From Spirochaetaceae bacterium (GTDB taxonomy: Bacteria; Spirochaetota; Spirochaetia; Treponematales; Breznakiellaceae), in NCBI GenBank assembly GCA_031269165.1, contig JAISZQ010000248.1, positions 1-42,129 on the forward strand: 42,129 nt of DNA. The letters run 5' to 3'. The notes beneath the pieces are model-generated. The model was not told where the DNA came from and did not search any database. It saw only the letters and a list, made by a program, of their open reading frames with translations. Shown here piece by piece: positions 27,491-38,774 of this stretch. The translations under genes and the position numbers were made by a program. Position 1 is the stretch's first letter. The number at the start of each line of letters is the position of its first letter.

Positions 27491-28519
27491 TCAGGAGTTC
27501 AGGTTGTCGTAGGTGCTGCGCCCCAAGTCAAAATTGCGTACATACTCGAAATACTTTCCGGCCCCCTGCGCCACGCAGTCGAGCGGGTTTTCCGCGAGAA
27601 TGACCGGAACCCCGGTCTCTTTGGAAATAAGTTTGGGTAAGCCCTTGAGCAACGAACCGCCGCCGGTCATCACGATACCCTGTTCAACAATATCCGCCGC
27701 CAGTTCCGGGGGCGTTTGCCCCAGCGTAACCTTCACCTGTTCAATGATCTGCGCGACCGGCTCCTTCAGCGCCTCGCGGACTTCCACCGAGTCGATCTCA
27801 AGACGGCGCGGAAGCCCGGTGATCGCGTCGGTCCCCTTGATCTCCACCTTCTCGATTTTCTCCTCGGGCGCGGCGTTCCCGATCTCGATCTTGAGCTTTT
27901 CAGAGGTCTGTTCCCCGATGATAAGATTGTGTACCCCGCGCACATACTTGACGATTGCCTCGTCAAACTCATCACCCCCCAAGCGGATGGCGTTGGTGAC
28001 GACCATGCCCCCCAGCGATATGACGGAAATCTCGGACGTGCCGCCCCCGATGTCGCAGACCATGTGGCCGGCAGGTTCAAAGATCGGGATATTTGCCCCG
28101 ATCGCCGCCGCCCGGCTTTCCTCGATGAGCAACACCTCGCGGGCCCCTGCCTTCGCCGCGCATTCCTCTATGGCGCGTTTCTCAACCTCGGTGATACACG
28201 AGGGATACCCGATGATCATACGCGGACGCCTGAGCTGATAGCGCGGGATCACCTTCGAGACAAAATGCCGGATCATCTTCTCGGTGGATTCGAGATCCGC
28301 GATCACCCCGTCCCGCATAGGCCGTATTGCGATGATGTTGGCCGGAGTCTTCCAGAGCATACGCTTCGCATCGGCCCCCACCGCCATCACCTTCTTCGTA
28401 CCGCGCTCCACGGCCACAACGGACGGCTCGTTTACCACGATACCCTTACCCCGGATATAAATGAGCGTGTTGCAGGTACCGAGGTCCATTCCTATGTCAG
28501 ACGCATTAAAACCAAACAT
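27491..28519 (-). CDS. mreB: Rod shape-determining protein MreB
   Basis: [47 protein letters not shown]. Confidence 0.98.
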   Translation of the reverse strand: MFGFNASDIGMDLGTCNTLIYIRGKGIVVNEPSVVAVERGTKKVMAVGADAKRMLWKTPANIIAIRPMRDGVIADLESTEKMIRHFVSKVIPRYQLRRPRMIIGYPSCITEVEKRAIEECAAKAGAREVLLIEESRAAAIGANIPIFEPAGHMVCDIGGGTSEISVISLGGMVVTNAIRLGGDEFDEAIVKYVRGVHNLIIGEQTSEKLKIEIGNAAPEEKIEKVEIKGTDAITGLPRRLEIDSVEVREALKEPVAQIIEQVKVTLGQTPPELAADIVEQGIVMTGGGSLLKGLPKLISKETGVPVILAENPLDCVAQGAGKYFEYVRNFDLGRSTYDNLNS

Positions 28520-28682
28520 ATATTCCCTTCATTATACAACTATAACATAAAACATACAACTATAACGATACAACGCACCCCGGCCTTTGATCCACGCCAT
28601 CACGAACATTTCGCACGCGGTTTGTTCCATTCGTGTCGGGGGACTATCCCTCGTGGTTCATTCCTTTTCTCTGAACAGGCTC

Positions 28683-29627
28683 TCACGGAAGACGCTCGTT
28701 GATGCGGGCGATGGACGGCGCGAAGGCCGGGTCGATCCGGTTTGCCTTGCGCCATTCGGCACGGGCCCGCGCAATATCCCCTTGGGCGAAGTACAACTCG
28801 CCCAATTCGTGACGAGCGGCGGCCTTTTCCCCGGCCTCGGCAAGAATCGCCAAGTACTGCTTTTCCGCCCCGTCATAGTCGTCCCGTCCGCGCATGAGAG
28901 CGCCCAGCATAAGCCGCGCCTCGACCGCCGTATCAACGTCCCTGCTCGTTTCAAGACACCGGACGAGGTAACTCTCCGCGATCGCGTTCTCCCCAAGCTC
29001 GACATAGGACCGCGCGATAGCGAGAAGCAAGGTCTCAGGCGGATGCTCCCCCGCCGTGTTCAGGGCCTCGGCAAACGCCGCGACACTCGCCCGATAATCC
29101 TCAAGCCGCGCATAGGAGAGCCCCAGATACTCGGCACTGTCGTTCGCGTCCCAGCCAAGCGCTTTCGCCTTTTCCAGATACTCGACACAGGCGTCCGCAT
29201 ACTCCGCTCCCTTGAAATAATACGCTTTTCCCAGCACATAGTATACCCGCCCGTCCTTTATCCCTTCCGGCGTCTGCGCCGCCTTCCGCAGGGCAAAGAT
29301 AGATTCGTCGATATAGCGCACCATCTCGCTCGTGTTAATCTGTGAAATCGCCAGTTGAAAAGCCGAATCGCCATAGATCCTCAGAAAAAAGTAATCCATC
29401 GGCGCGGATTGCAACTGAACGCCGCTTGCGCGAAACGCCTCGGCATAGTCTCCCGCCTGCCAATACCCGACCGTCTCCGACCGTTCCCGGTTGACCTTGG
29501 ACTGCAACGTCCTCACCGAGAACACCGCTCCCACCAAAGCCGCCACCGCCACGACCGCGATGACCAGCTTGAGGAGTTTCTTCCGCCTAAATGTTACCCC
29601 ATACGGGGACCGCTTGCTCATACCCAT
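28683..29627 (-). CDS. Membrane-anchored tetratricopeptide-repeat protein
   Basis: N-terminal TM LLKLVIAVVAVAALVGAVFSV; repeated TPR-like helices (VYYVLGKAYYFKGAEYADACVEYLEKAKALG). Confidence 0.8.
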   Translation of the reverse strand: MGMSKRSPYGVTFRRKKLLKLVIAVVAVAALVGAVFSVRTLQSKVNRERSETVGYWQAGDYAEAFRASGVQLQSAPMDYFFLRIYGDSAFQLAISQINTSEMVRYIDESIFALRKAAQTPEGIKDGRVYYVLGKAYYFKGAEYADACVEYLEKAKALGWDANDSAEYLGLSYARLEDYRASVAAFAEALNTAGEHPPETLLLAIARSYVELGENAIAESYLVRCLETSRDVDTAVEARLMLGALMRGRDDYDGAEKQYLAILAEAGEKAAARHELGELYFAQGDIARARAEWRKANRIDPAFAPSIARINERLP

Positions 29628-29679
29628 TTCGCCGTCTTGAAACCGCTTTCCTTATTTCCTTCCTTAATATAAAGACTTA

Positions 29680-29923
29680 AAAAAGGGGGAAGTCTCCCCC
29701 TCCGCTCCGGCCGACGCAAACCATTGCGGTACCCCGCAATGGTTTGCGTCGGCCTCCGCTTACCCCCTCTGCGGGGGACACCCCCGCAACGCCCCCTACC
29801 CCTTCGGGGAATTGAAAATGGAAAGTGGACAATGGAAAATTACAGGAATGAACCGCCCAATCTCCCAATCCCAATCATTATCCATTTTCAATTATCCCTT
29901 TTCCATTCGCGCGACACGCGCGC
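29680..29923. repeat. Modular palindrome-cassette repeat, copy B (full composite)
   Basis: aaaagggggaagtctccccct, ccgacgcaaaccattgcggtaccccgcaatggtttgcgtcgg, gcgggggacacccccgc, ttcggggaattgaaaatgga ... tccattttcaatt ... cgcgcgacacgcgcg. Confidence 0.75.
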
Positions 29924-29948
29924 CCAGTGCCTCCACGGCAGGTGGAAA

Positions 29949-30345
29949 CGATGAATCTGTAAGCCGGGTTCTGTCCAAAACACCCTTACCTGTTAAACAG
30001 AAAAGATGCCTTGTGGTTACCATCTGTCTATCGCCGCCCTTGCGGACAACGTATCGGCAGTCTACCCGCGCGTATCGGACGGGCCGCCCAACGCGCTGTT
30101 TAACTTTACTCCTGATGAGGCTTGTCACCTCAGGCATTACTGCCGTAAGAGGTGGTCTCTTACACCGCCATTTCACCCTTACCCGGCCGACGGTACTGTC
30201 GCAACCGGGCGGTATCTTTTCTGTTACGCTGTCTGTGACCGCCCGCTTACGCAAACGGTCCCCGGCCGTTAGCCGGCATCATGCCCTGCGGAGCCCGGAC
30301 TTTCCTCCCGGCGGTTAAACCTCCGGGCGGCAACCCGATTCATCG
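29949..30345 (-). ncRNA. rnpB: RNase P RNA (bacterial class A type)
   Basis: Minus strand: 5' P1 CGATGAATC pairs exactly with 3' GATTCATCG; GAGGAAAGTCCGGGCTCC near the 5' end; ACAGAACCCGGCTTAC near the 3' end. Confidence 0.93.
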
Positions 30346-30384
30346 TACAATGCTCTCAAAAACCACGAACCTCACGAACCAATG

Positions 30385-30432
30385 CGTCATTGCGAGCGGC
30401 GGCAACCATGTTGCCACGGGTTCGCAATGTCG
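30385..30432. repeat. CGTCATTGCGAG repeat, short copy 2
   Basis: cgtcattgcgagcggcggcaaccatgttgccacgggttcgcaatgtcg. Confidence 0.6.
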
Positions 30433-30531
30433 AAGAACTCCCTTCGACAGGCTTTAGTGACCTTCGGCACGCCCGGTTCGTGTGGTTCTCAAGGTTGTCC
30501 TTTGATCCCTCTTTTTTGCCTCATCAACCCG

Positions 30532-31386
30532 CTAGTCTTCAAAGTTAACGGTTGCTTCCTCCTCGTCTTCATCATCGTCGTCGTCTTTTTCTTCGTCCAA
30601 ATCGTCGAGGTCGGCAAGACTCCCCACGCTTTCGGTGTCGAAGAGAATCACCTCATCCTCGGAGGCTTCCTCGTGGTAGAGAATACGCGAACAATACGGG
30701 CAAAAGACGATTTCCTTCCCCTCATGCACATCGTTGGCAAACTGGGCGGGCAGTATCATGTGGCAACCCGTGCAGACCCCGCCCCGGACGGAGACGATAC
30801 CCCTGCCCTTCTTGTTGCGGATGATGCGGTCAAACTTGAAGAGCAACTCCTTGTCCATGTCCTCGGTGAGGGCCTCTTCCCGTTTTTGAAGGACATCCAC
30901 CCGCTGCTTTTTTTCCGCCATCTCCGCCTCGGTCTTGGCGCGGCGCTCGTTGAGCTCAGCCTCCTGCTGTTCGATAAACGCCTCGCTCTGCTTCATCTGT
31001 TCGTCGAGCCCGGCGATTCGGCGTTCTTCCTGCTGGAGGTCTTTCCGGTACTGGGCCTCGCGTTCGGACGCCTCGTGAATTTCGCGGTCAAGCGCCTCGT
31101 ATTCACGCTGCGTACTGATGCTGTCCATCTTCTTTTCGGCCTCTTCACGCGCCGTCTCGGCTTGGGCCAGCATCTCGCGGAACTCCGCCTCGGCAACCTT
31201 CGCCGCCTCGTAATCCTGGTTCTTCTCGATAAACGACTTCTTGAGCCGCACGATCAACTCGTTCTGAGCGGTAAACATCTTGGGAACGCTCTCGATCTCT
31301 TGCTCAAGCTCGATCTTCTCCGAAAGAAGATCCTGCAAATCGCGCAATTTTTCAAACGTTGCCGCTATTAACGTAACACCTAACAT
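30532..31386 (-). CDS. C4-type zinc-ribbon coiled-coil protein
   Basis: Long coiled coil then VSVRGGVCTGCHMILPAQFANDVHEGKEIVFCPYCSRILYHEE; acidic tail. Confidence 0.88.
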   Translation of the reverse strand: MLGVTLIAATFEKLRDLQDLLSEKIELEQEIESVPKMFTAQNELIVRLKKSFIEKNQDYEAAKVAEAEFREMLAQAETAREEAEKKMDSISTQREYEALDREIHEASEREAQYRKDLQQEERRIAGLDEQMKQSEAFIEQQEAELNERRAKTEAEMAEKKQRVDVLQKREEALTEDMDKELLFKFDRIIRNKKGRGIVSVRGGVCTGCHMILPAQFANDVHEGKEIVFCPYCSRILYHEEASEDEVILFDTESVGSLADLDDLDEEKDDDDDEDEEEATVNFED

Positions 31387-31399
31387 AACACCCCATCTC

Positions 31400-33271
31400 C
31401 TATCTATCCAAATAATCTTTAATCTGATTGCTTCTACGCGGGTGGCGAAGCCGGCGCAACGCCTTCGCCTCAATCTGCCTGATACGTTCCCGCGTCACGT
31501 TAAAATAGAGCCCGACTTCCTCAAGCGTGAGCGAATAGCCGTCGTCCAGACCGAAACGCATCTTCAGCACTTCCTGCTCGCGAGGCGGCAATGTCGAGAG
31601 CACGCCGAAAAGCTGCTCCTGCAACAGCGTGAACGCCGTCCGGTTCGCCGGATTCTCCACATCCTTGTCCTCGATGAACTCGCCGAGAGAGGAATCCTCC
31701 TCCTCGCCAATCGGCGTTTCCAGTGAGATCGGCTCGCGGGCGACGTTCTTCACGATCTTGACCCGCGCCGCCGTCCAGCCGAGTTTCTCGGCGATCTCCT
31801 CGTCGGTCGGATCGCGGCCCAGCGTTTGCAACAACTGCCGGGATTCCCGCACCACCTTGTTGATCTGCTCGATCATGTGAACCGGCACCCGGATCGTCCG
31901 CGCCTGATCGGAAATCGAACGGGTGATCGCCTGCCTGATCCACCACGTCGCGTAGGTGGAAAACTTGAACCCCTTCTGGTATTCAAATTTTTCAACCGCC
32001 TTGATAAGCCCGATGTTTCCTTCCTGCACGAGGTCGAAAAAGTGAAGCCCCCGGTTGGTGTACTTCTTGGCGATAGACACGACAAGGCGCAGGTTCGCCG
32101 TGATGAGCCGGTCTTTCGCGTTCTTCATCATCACCCGCCCGCGCTTTATCTCCTTGGAGAGTTCCTTGATTCGCTGAATCGGTTCCTCAAACTCAATCTC
32201 GTACTGGCGGAGTTTTTTCTGCGTAAGCTGGATGTGCTGAATCTTTTCCTTAATCTCGTCGGCGGAAAGTCCCAGATGTTCCTCGATGCGTTCTTTCTCT
32301 TCCTTGTTCGTGAGCCCGCGTCCCAAGGCGCGCAACTCCCGCGCCGACTCGACCCGCAAACGCTTCTCGATCTTGTCCTGTTCCCGTTCATACCGTCTGA
32401 TTTTTTTCTCAACGAGAACAAATTTCTCGGAAAAATCATAGATTTCGTCCGGGTGGATATGCGTTTCTGCCAGCATCCCGAACAATTTTTGCCTGAGATT
32501 CTGCAACCCGCGATCTTCAAGAAAATCAAGCCCCCGGTTGATAAAATGCCGCTTGGAATCCATGTAAGCCTTGAGGTCGGGCCCTATCGTCCGCAACGCG
32601 TCCCGGTAACAGGAAATGAGACGGCGCCGCTCGGCAAGATACTCGGTGAGTTCCTTCTTGGTCAACGCAAGCTCACGCGGGTCTTTCTTGGAAAACGCCT
32701 TCTGCGCGATCCTAAAAAACTCGGTGATGAGGAGCCCCGATTTTTGGATGACCCCCTTGATGATGTTCTCCCCGTCTTCCATTTCCTTGGAAAGCTCGAT
32801 CTCCTGTTCGGCGGTCAAGAGATTTTCCCTGCCTATCTCGCGGAGATAGAGCTTGATCGGATCGTCCAACGGCGCGTCCTTTTCACTGTAGACAAGCCGC
32901 GCCTTTTCCTTCTGGCCGTTTTTTTTGTGGTCGGAGGGTTCTTCTACCGCGTCTTCTTCGATCAAATGAATGTCGTGCCGGGCGAGTATCGAGAAAATAG
33001 TTTCTATCTTATCGGATGCGACAATCTCTTCGGGCAACACGTCGGTAAGTTCGTCGTAGGAGAGCGTCTTCCTCCCGTCGGCAATCTCAAGCACCTTCGC
33101 CGCCGCCGCTTCCACAATAGCCGCGCTCTCATCGACAGCCTCGCCGGTCGCACTGTTTTCACCCGCCGAAATGGTCTCGCCGGTCGTGACCGTTTCCACA
33201 GGGTTTACCGGTTGCCACCCCTCGCCCGCTATGGGCACGGCGGACTTGTCTTCTATAGTATCATCACTCAT
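31400..33271 (-). CDS. rpoD: RNA polymerase sigma factor RpoD
   Basis: [115 protein letters not shown]. Confidence 0.98.
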   Translation of the reverse strand: MSDDTIEDKSAVPIAGEGWQPVNPVETVTTGETISAGENSATGEAVDESAAIVEAAAAKVLEIADGRKTLSYDELTDVLPEEIVASDKIETIFSILARHDIHLIEEDAVEEPSDHKKNGQKEKARLVYSEKDAPLDDPIKLYLREIGRENLLTAEQEIELSKEMEDGENIIKGVIQKSGLLITEFFRIAQKAFSKKDPRELALTKKELTEYLAERRRLISCYRDALRTIGPDLKAYMDSKRHFINRGLDFLEDRGLQNLRQKLFGMLAETHIHPDEIYDFSEKFVLVEKKIRRYEREQDKIEKRLRVESARELRALGRGLTNKEEKERIEEHLGLSADEIKEKIQHIQLTQKKLRQYEIEFEEPIQRIKELSKEIKRGRVMMKNAKDRLITANLRLVVSIAKKYTNRGLHFFDLVQEGNIGLIKAVEKFEYQKGFKFSTYATWWIRQAITRSISDQARTIRVPVHMIEQINKVVRESRQLLQTLGRDPTDEEIAEKLGWTAARVKIVKNVAREPISLETPIGEEEDSSLGEFIEDKDVENPANRTAFTLLQEQLFGVLSTLPPREQEVLKMRFGLDDGYSLTLEEVGLYFNVTRERIRQIEAKALRRLRHPRRSNQIKDYLDR

Positions 33272-35106
33272 TACTTTTTTACCTCCAGTTCCCGCTGTAA
33301 TTCTCGGTCGATGTACATCTTATCCTCAAGTAATTCCTCTGTTTCCCTTCCGGCCTTGTTGCCCAGCAACCGCAGTTTCTGGACAATGTGTTTTCGGCGC
33401 GCCTCAAGACGCTGTTTCCGCACGTTGTGCAAACTCTCCGCAAAGAGCCGTTCGGCATCAAAGGCAAACTCTTCCCCCCCGCATTTTTGCATGGCAAAAG
33501 CCCGTAACGGCTGGGGCCGTATATAGGGAAAAATGCCTCCGATCCCCGCACTCTCCTCCCCGCTTCGCAGCCATTCCTCGACGGCGATATAGAGTTCTTT
33601 CGCATTCGCATCGTTAATCTCTTCGATAGACAAAGCCCCCCTCAGCTTGGCAAGAAATTCAGGATGACTTTCCCTGTTGGCGACAACCGTCATAAGCAAA
33701 AAAAGCTCTTCCGTAAGGCGAACCGGCGCAACTACCCCGTTTTTTCCTTTCGGCAAAAAAACGCCCGGCGCGCCCGAAAGCCACACCCGGTAATCACGCG
33801 ACAACGCCGCGCTGTCGCACAAGAAAGCATCCGCTACCGCGAGAAGAGCGTCCGACCGTGCAAGCTCAGATTCAATTATCTTAATATAGGGGAACAAGGA
33901 CTCTATTGCCTTTTGTTTCCCGCCGGGGTCTGAGATGTCATAAAGGGTACGGCTCCTCGCGATCAAAAACGGTAAGGGAAGTATACCACATCTTATTATT
34001 TTTTTCAAGTACTCTGCCCCATTTTTTTGCAAAATTTCCGCAGGATCCTTCTTTTTTTCGTCTAATTTTGCATCCGGCTCCGCGTCCGTCCCCTCGGCTA
34101 TGATCACCCGGCACTCCAGCCCCGCCCCAGTGCAGGTCATGATCCCTTTCTCTATCGCTTTCTGCCCGGCCTCGTCCGTATCGAAAAAGAGCAATGCCCG
34201 GTCGGCATAGCGGCGGAGCAGTTTCGCCTGGTCCTCGGTAAACGCCGTTCCCAGCGGCGCGACGGTATTGGTTATCCCCGCCTCGTGCATGGCGATCACA
34301 TCCATGTACCCCTCGACGAGAAAAACCTCTTTCGTCCGCCGGATCTCAGGCAGCGCGAAATCCAGCGCGAAGAGGTTGTCCCGCTTCCTGAAAATCACCG
34401 ACTCGGACGAGTTCAAATACTTAGGCCCCTCCTCGCCCGCAAGGAGTCGCCCGCCAAACGCCACCGTTTTTCCCTCACGGTTATGAATCGGAAACATGAG
34501 TCTTCCTGAGAAAAAAGATAACGATGTATACTTTTTTCCAAACAATCCGCTCTCGGCGAGAAAGTTTTCCGAATAGCCTTTATGGGTAAGAAAATCAAAT
34601 AGCCAGCGGCGGTCAGGCGGCGCATAACCCAAGTTGAACCGCTTGATCATCGCTTCGCTCACCTCCCGTCCCGCGAGATAGGCCCGTGCCGTTTCCCCGA
34701 GGGGCTTTTCCGTCAAAATATAGTGGTAACTTTTCGCCACCCGTTCGTAGAGGTCTTTGAGCGCGTCGCCCTGTTTTCGTTCTTCCGCGACCGCCTCACC
34801 GTCCACCGCATCGTACACGATCTCGACCCCGCTCTTTCGCGCAATCAGCTCGATGGCCTCAGGATACGAAAGTTTGTCGATATTCATCACGAAGTTGACG
34901 ATGCCGCCCCCCTCTCCGCAACCGAAACAGTGATAAAACTTTTTATCGGGATCAACGGTAAACGAAGCCGTCTTCTCATGGTGAAACGGGCAGAGCCCCC
35001 AGAAACGCCCGCCCCGGTTCTCAAGCCGCACATAGTCCCCCACTATGGCCAGAGCGTCCATACGCTCGTTGACTTCCCGGATGGTCGATTCAGAGATACG
35101 AGGCAT
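33271..35106 (-). CDS. dnaG: DNA primase
   Basis: Zinc motif [29 protein letters not shown], Toprim [14 protein letters not shown]; start at ATG 35106. Confidence 0.97.
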   Translation of the reverse strand: MPRISESTIREVNERMDALAIVGDYVRLENRGGRFWGLCPFHHEKTASFTVDPDKKFYHCFGCGEGGGIVNFVMNIDKLSYPEAIELIARKSGVEIVYDAVDGEAVAEERKQGDALKDLYERVAKSYHYILTEKPLGETARAYLAGREVSEAMIKRFNLGYAPPDRRWLFDFLTHKGYSENFLAESGLFGKKYTSLSFFSGRLMFPIHNREGKTVAFGGRLLAGEEGPKYLNSSESVIFRKRDNLFALDFALPEIRRTKEVFLVEGYMDVIAMHEAGITNTVAPLGTAFTEDQAKLLRRYADRALLFFDTDEAGQKAIEKGIMTCTGAGLECRVIIAEGTDAEPDAKLDEKKKDPAEILQKNGAEYLKKIIRCGILPLPFLIARSRTLYDISDPGGKQKAIESLFPYIKIIESELARSDALLAVADAFLCDSAALSRDYRVWLSGAPGVFLPKGKNGVVAPVRLTEELFLLMTVVANRESHPEFLAKLRGALSIEEINDANAKELYIAVEEWLRSGEESAGIGGIFPYIRPQPLRAFAMQKCGGEEFAFDAERLFAESLHNVRKQRLEARRKHIVQKLRLLGNKAGRETEELLEDKMYIDRELQRELEVKK

Positions 35107-35524
35107 ACCTCCATTATACCAGAAAACCCGCTTGCCGTGGAGAGGTCGCGTTCCGTCCCCGATTTGCAGGGCAATATCATTTACTTTCAACCGCCATAGA
35201 ACGGCTGTTTGTGTGGTGTACACTTTCGTTGAGGGTCTCAGGTTACATCAAAATTATGTCGGCGTATGACGTTGAGAGGGCGAATTTTCTCTGTGGACTT
35301 TTGCCTATGCCGCTCTTTTTGTCTATTGTTTATCAATTACATTATCATGTATACTTTTGTATTCATGGCAGTGTATTTTATCGCACGTATATCGTTTTAG
35401 GTTGCCGACAGCCAACATCATGCGATATACATTAGTATACATATCAATGTATATTATAGTGTGCATCGATTATACTAAAGACGGAGAGAAGAAATTCCGG
35501 CAGAAACGCTTTTAGGGAAGGCGG

Positions 35525-35667
35525 TGGGCTTTTAACCAGTGGGATAAACTTACCGCCTATCTTTTGACCGCGCTTGAACTAACTCCCGACAACAACATCA
35601 GTGAAAACGCACTACACCCGTTTGTTGTAGGGAGAAAGAACCGACTGTTTTATAAAAGCCGACCGAT
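35525..35667 (+). pseudogene. IS66-family transposase C-terminal remnant
   Basis: In-frame WAFNQWDKLTAYLLTALELTPDNNISENALHPFVVGRKNRLFYKSRP, matching the IS66 TnpC C-terminal signature (DNN.aE.aiRP.VvGRKNwLF). Confidence 0.85.
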
Positions 35668-35744
35668 TTATCAGGAAAGCCGCCTCTCTTCGCCTTCGCA
35701 AGCCTCCCCCCGCTTTGTCTCCTGAGACCCAATACGAACAAGTT

Positions 35745-36962
35745 TCAGTGCTTCTCTGCCTCCTTAACGGACGCTTCCAGTATCGCGTATGCCGCATCGC
35801 AGTCGGCCTTTGTTACCGTGAGGGGCGGCACCATGCGGATGAGCCGGTCGCCGATTGCCGTAACAAGCAACTTCCGGTCGAGAGCGGCGTGTTTCACGGC
35901 AAGGCTGATCGGAGAATCAAACTCCGCCCCGACGAGGAGACCCTTGCCCCGCACCGTCTTCACATGGGGGAGGCTTTTTAGTTTTTCCATGAAATACGCG
36001 CCGGTTTCCGCCGCTTTCCCGGCAAGGTCGTTGTCGAGCAACTCGTTTATCTGGGCGAGAGCCGCCGCGCAACAGACCGAGTTGCCGCCGTAGGTGGAGC
36101 CGTGCGAGCCCTTGTTGAACGCCTTGCCGATCTTTTCGCTCGTGCAAATCGCCGAAATCGGAAAGCCGCCGCCCATCGCCTTTGCCATCGAGAGAATGTC
36201 TGGGCGCACACCGTAATGCTCGTAGGCCATCACCTTGCCCGTCCGGCACCAGCCCGTCTGAATCTCGTCCAGAAGAAGCAATAGCCCGTTGTCGTCGCAG
36301 AGCGTGCGGATGCCGGTCAGAAACTCATGCGTCGCCGGGTGAACGCCTCCCTCGCCCTGAATCGGTTCCAGCATAATGGCGATCGTGTCAGGCGTCACCT
36401 TCGCTCTAAAGTCGTCGAGATTGTTAAACTCGGCGTAACTAAAGCCCGGCAGCATCGGCCCAAACCCGATCTGGCAGACGGTATGCGGCTGACCGGTCGC
36501 CGCAAGAGCCCCCATCGTCCTGCCGTGAAAACTGTCCTTCGCGCTGATGATGTGGTAGCGGTTCGGGCCAAAGTTCTCAATGCCGTACTTGCGGGCCATC
36601 TTTATCATCGCTTCGTTGGCCTCCGTGCCGGAATTCTGGTAAAAAATTTTCTCAAACCCCAGCGTCGTGCAGATTTTTTCCGCGAGCAACGCCTGTGGGA
36701 CGAGGTACGGATAGTTAAACGTGTGAATCACGTCGTCCATCTGCTCCTTCGCCGCGGCAATCACCGCGGGGTTGCGGCTTCCGGCACTGTTCACCGCGAT
36801 CCCCCCGTAAAAATCGAGGTACGCGCTCCCTTTTTCGTCGTAAAGGTAGTTGCCCTCCGCCCGCTCGCACACAAAATCGTAGCGCTCATAGGTCTCGATC
36901 AGGTACTTGTTCGTCAAATTCTTGATCTCGGCCACCGTCTTTCCAATGTCCTTCAATTTCAT
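35745..36962 (-). CDS. Class III aminotransferase (acetylornithine aminotransferase-like)
   Basis: YLDFYGGIAVNSAGSRNPAVIAA, NSGTEANEAMIKMARK, LLLDEIQTGWCRTGKVMAYEHYGVRPDILSMAKAMGGGFPISA. Confidence 0.93.
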   Translation of the reverse strand: MKLKDIGKTVAEIKNLTNKYLIETYERYDFVCERAEGNYLYDEKGSAYLDFYGGIAVNSAGSRNPAVIAAAKEQMDDVIHTFNYPYLVPQALLAEKICTTLGFEKIFYQNSGTEANEAMIKMARKYGIENFGPNRYHIISAKDSFHGRTMGALAATGQPHTVCQIGFGPMLPGFSYAEFNNLDDFRAKVTPDTIAIMLEPIQGEGGVHPATHEFLTGIRTLCDDNGLLLLLDEIQTGWCRTGKVMAYEHYGVRPDILSMAKAMGGGFPISAICTSEKIGKAFNKGSHGSTYGGNSVCCAAALAQINELLDNDLAGKAAETGAYFMEKLKSLPHVKTVRGKGLLVGAEFDSPISLAVKHAALDRKLLVTAIGDRLIRMVPPLTVTKADCDAAYAILEASVKEAEKH

Positions 36963-36997
36963 CCTATATCTCCTAAATTAAAATACCTCTCTTTATG

Positions 36998-37208
36998 TGG
37001 GGGGAAGTCTCCCCCCTCGTTCCGGCAACGGGCAAAATGCCCGCCGCCTCCACTACCCCCCTCAGCGGGACAAAACCATACGGTGTATGGTTTTGTGGGT
37101 GCGTCCCAAGCGTCCACGGATGGACGCAAAATAGAGCGCACCCCGCCCGGAAGTCCGAAACAGGATGTTGAGGACTGTAGGGTCCTGCCCCCGCAACGCC
37201 CCCGGCTT
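36998..37208. repeat. Modular palindrome-cassette repeat, copy C
   Basis: ggggggaagtctcccccc, gggcaaaatgccc, aaaaccatacggtgtatggtttt, gcgtccacggatggacgc, cccccgcaacgccccc. Confidence 0.8.
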
Positions 37209-37226
37209 GGATCCCGTGCTTAACCC

Positions 37227-38585
37227 TTATCCCGTTTTTTTAACCGCATACTGGATGCTGGTTTTCAGTATTTCAAGCCCCCGTTCAAGCTGGGCGTCCG
37301 TCACCACGAGGGGGCACAAAAACCGGATGACGTTTCCGTAGGTACCGGCGCTCTCGATGATAAGGCCATTCCGCGCGGCCTCGGCAACGGTCTCGGTTAC
37401 CAGTTCTGGCCACGGGGTCTTCCGCTCGTCCTTCACAAACTCAATCCCCAGCATCGCGCCGATGCCCCGCACATCGCCGATGGCCGTGATGTCCTTTTGC
37501 CACGCGGTGAAAGCGGCGCGGGCTTTGCCGGCTATGGCGCGCGCCCGTTCCGGCAACTTGTCCCGTTCCATGATCTCGATGACCTTCAACGCCGACGCGC
37601 AGGACAACGCGTTCCCGCCGAACGTGCCGCCGATGGTGCCGGGGGCCACCTTGGCGTAGATTGACGCGCCCGCAGTAATGGCACCCAAGGGAAGGCCTCC
37701 GGCGATCGACTTTGCCATGGCGATAATGTCGGGCGGGCAGCCCCACTCTTCCCAGTAGTTGGACACGAACAAGCGTCCCGAACGGCCAAAACCGGTCTGC
37801 ACTTCGTCGGCAATGATTAAGATGCCGTGCTTGTCACAGATTGCCCGCACCGCCTTTATCCACGCTTCGGGCACGGGAATAAAGCCGCCTTCGCCCTGAA
37901 CCGGCTCGATGACTATCGCCGCGACGTCCTCAGGCGGGGACGCTTCTTCAAAAACCGCGTTGAACCTGCCGAGGTAGTACTCGACCGCCTCGTCCTCCGT
38001 CAACCCTTTGGGCGCGCGGTAGAGATAGGGGAATTCGGCGCGATAAATGCCGTCGGGCAGGGGCCCCATGCCGTGGTAATAGGCCTTCTTGCTCGTCATC
38101 GTGGCGGTGAGCAAGGTCCGCCCGTGAAAAGCGCCCGAAAACACGATAATGTTCGGACGGCCCGACGAACTGCGGGCAATTTTTACCGCATTTTCCAACG
38201 TTTCCGCCCCGGAATTGGTAAACATCGTCCGCCGTTCCTGTTCTTTCACCGGAACAATCGCGTTGAGCTTTCCGGCAAGGGCAACCGCGCCTTCGTGCGT
38301 GATGATGTTGACCATCGCGTGGAAGTACCTGTCGGCCTGTTCCCGTACCGCCTTGACCACATCGGGGTGAGAATACCCGATGTTCAACACGCCGACACCG
38401 CCTACCCAGTCGAGGAATAGATTGCCGTCCACATCCTCCACCATCGCGCCTTCTCCCCGGCTGATCACCACCGGATAGGCGCACCGGATTGCGGACGGCA
38501 TGACCGCCGCCCGTTGCTCGATGACCGCTTTTGCCTTCGGCCCCGGCAACGTTGTTTTTACGCGGGGCAATTCATCTTTTAACAT
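37227..38585 (-). CDS. Class III aminotransferase (4-aminobutyrate aminotransferase-like)
   Basis: FLDWVGGVGVLNIGYSHPDVVKA, TNSGAETLENAVKIAR, IIADEVQTGFGRSGRLFVSNYW; start at MLKDELPRV. Confidence 0.92.
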   Translation of the reverse strand: MLKDELPRVKTTLPGPKAKAVIEQRAAVMPSAIRCAYPVVISRGEGAMVEDVDGNLFLDWVGGVGVLNIGYSHPDVVKAVREQADRYFHAMVNIITHEGAVALAGKLNAIVPVKEQERRTMFTNSGAETLENAVKIARSSSGRPNIIVFSGAFHGRTLLTATMTSKKAYYHGMGPLPDGIYRAEFPYLYRAPKGLTEDEAVEYYLGRFNAVFEEASPPEDVAAIVIEPVQGEGGFIPVPEAWIKAVRAICDKHGILIIADEVQTGFGRSGRLFVSNYWEEWGCPPDIIAMAKSIAGGLPLGAITAGASIYAKVAPGTIGGTFGGNALSCASALKVIEIMERDKLPERARAIAGKARAAFTAWQKDITAIGDVRGIGAMLGIEFVKDERKTPWPELVTETVAEAARNGLIIESAGTYGNVIRFLCPLVVTDAQLERGLEILKTSIQYAVKKTG

Positions 38586-38652
38586 ACCGTTTTCCTCATC
38601 ACAACGAACCAACACGAATAATAACCACAAACCTCACGAACGAAAAAACGCC

Positions 38653-38744
38653 CGTCATTGCGAGCCGTTCCTGAGAGCGAGCGAAGCAATCCGGTAAGAG
38701 GCCACCCTCGTCTGGATTGCTTCACCCTACGGGTTCGCAATGAC
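38653..38744. repeat. CGTCATTGCGAG repeat, copy 3
   Basis: cgtcattgcgagccg...gcgaagcaatccgg...tggattgcttcaccctacgggttcgcaatgaca. Confidence 0.8.
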
Positions 38745-38774
38745 ACATCTTACCTTATTGCGGGCGAGCTCCCC

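Noticed and set aside
29892-30318. ORFs at 29892-30254 (-), 29812-30318 (+) and 30006-30272 (+)
   Set aside because: They overlap the RNase P RNA gene, which explains the sequence.
35338-35451. Possible CRISPR array (dyads exactly 100 bp apart)
   Set aside because: Only two short dyads, no regular repeat-spacer series, no cas genes.
36327-37223. 298-aa plus-strand ORF and similar ORFs (e.g. 10218-10847, 40128-40319) sharing NHTVYGFVG.SQASTDGRKIERTP
   Set aside because: The shared peptide is translation of the modular intergenic repeat; the rest is antisense to real genes.
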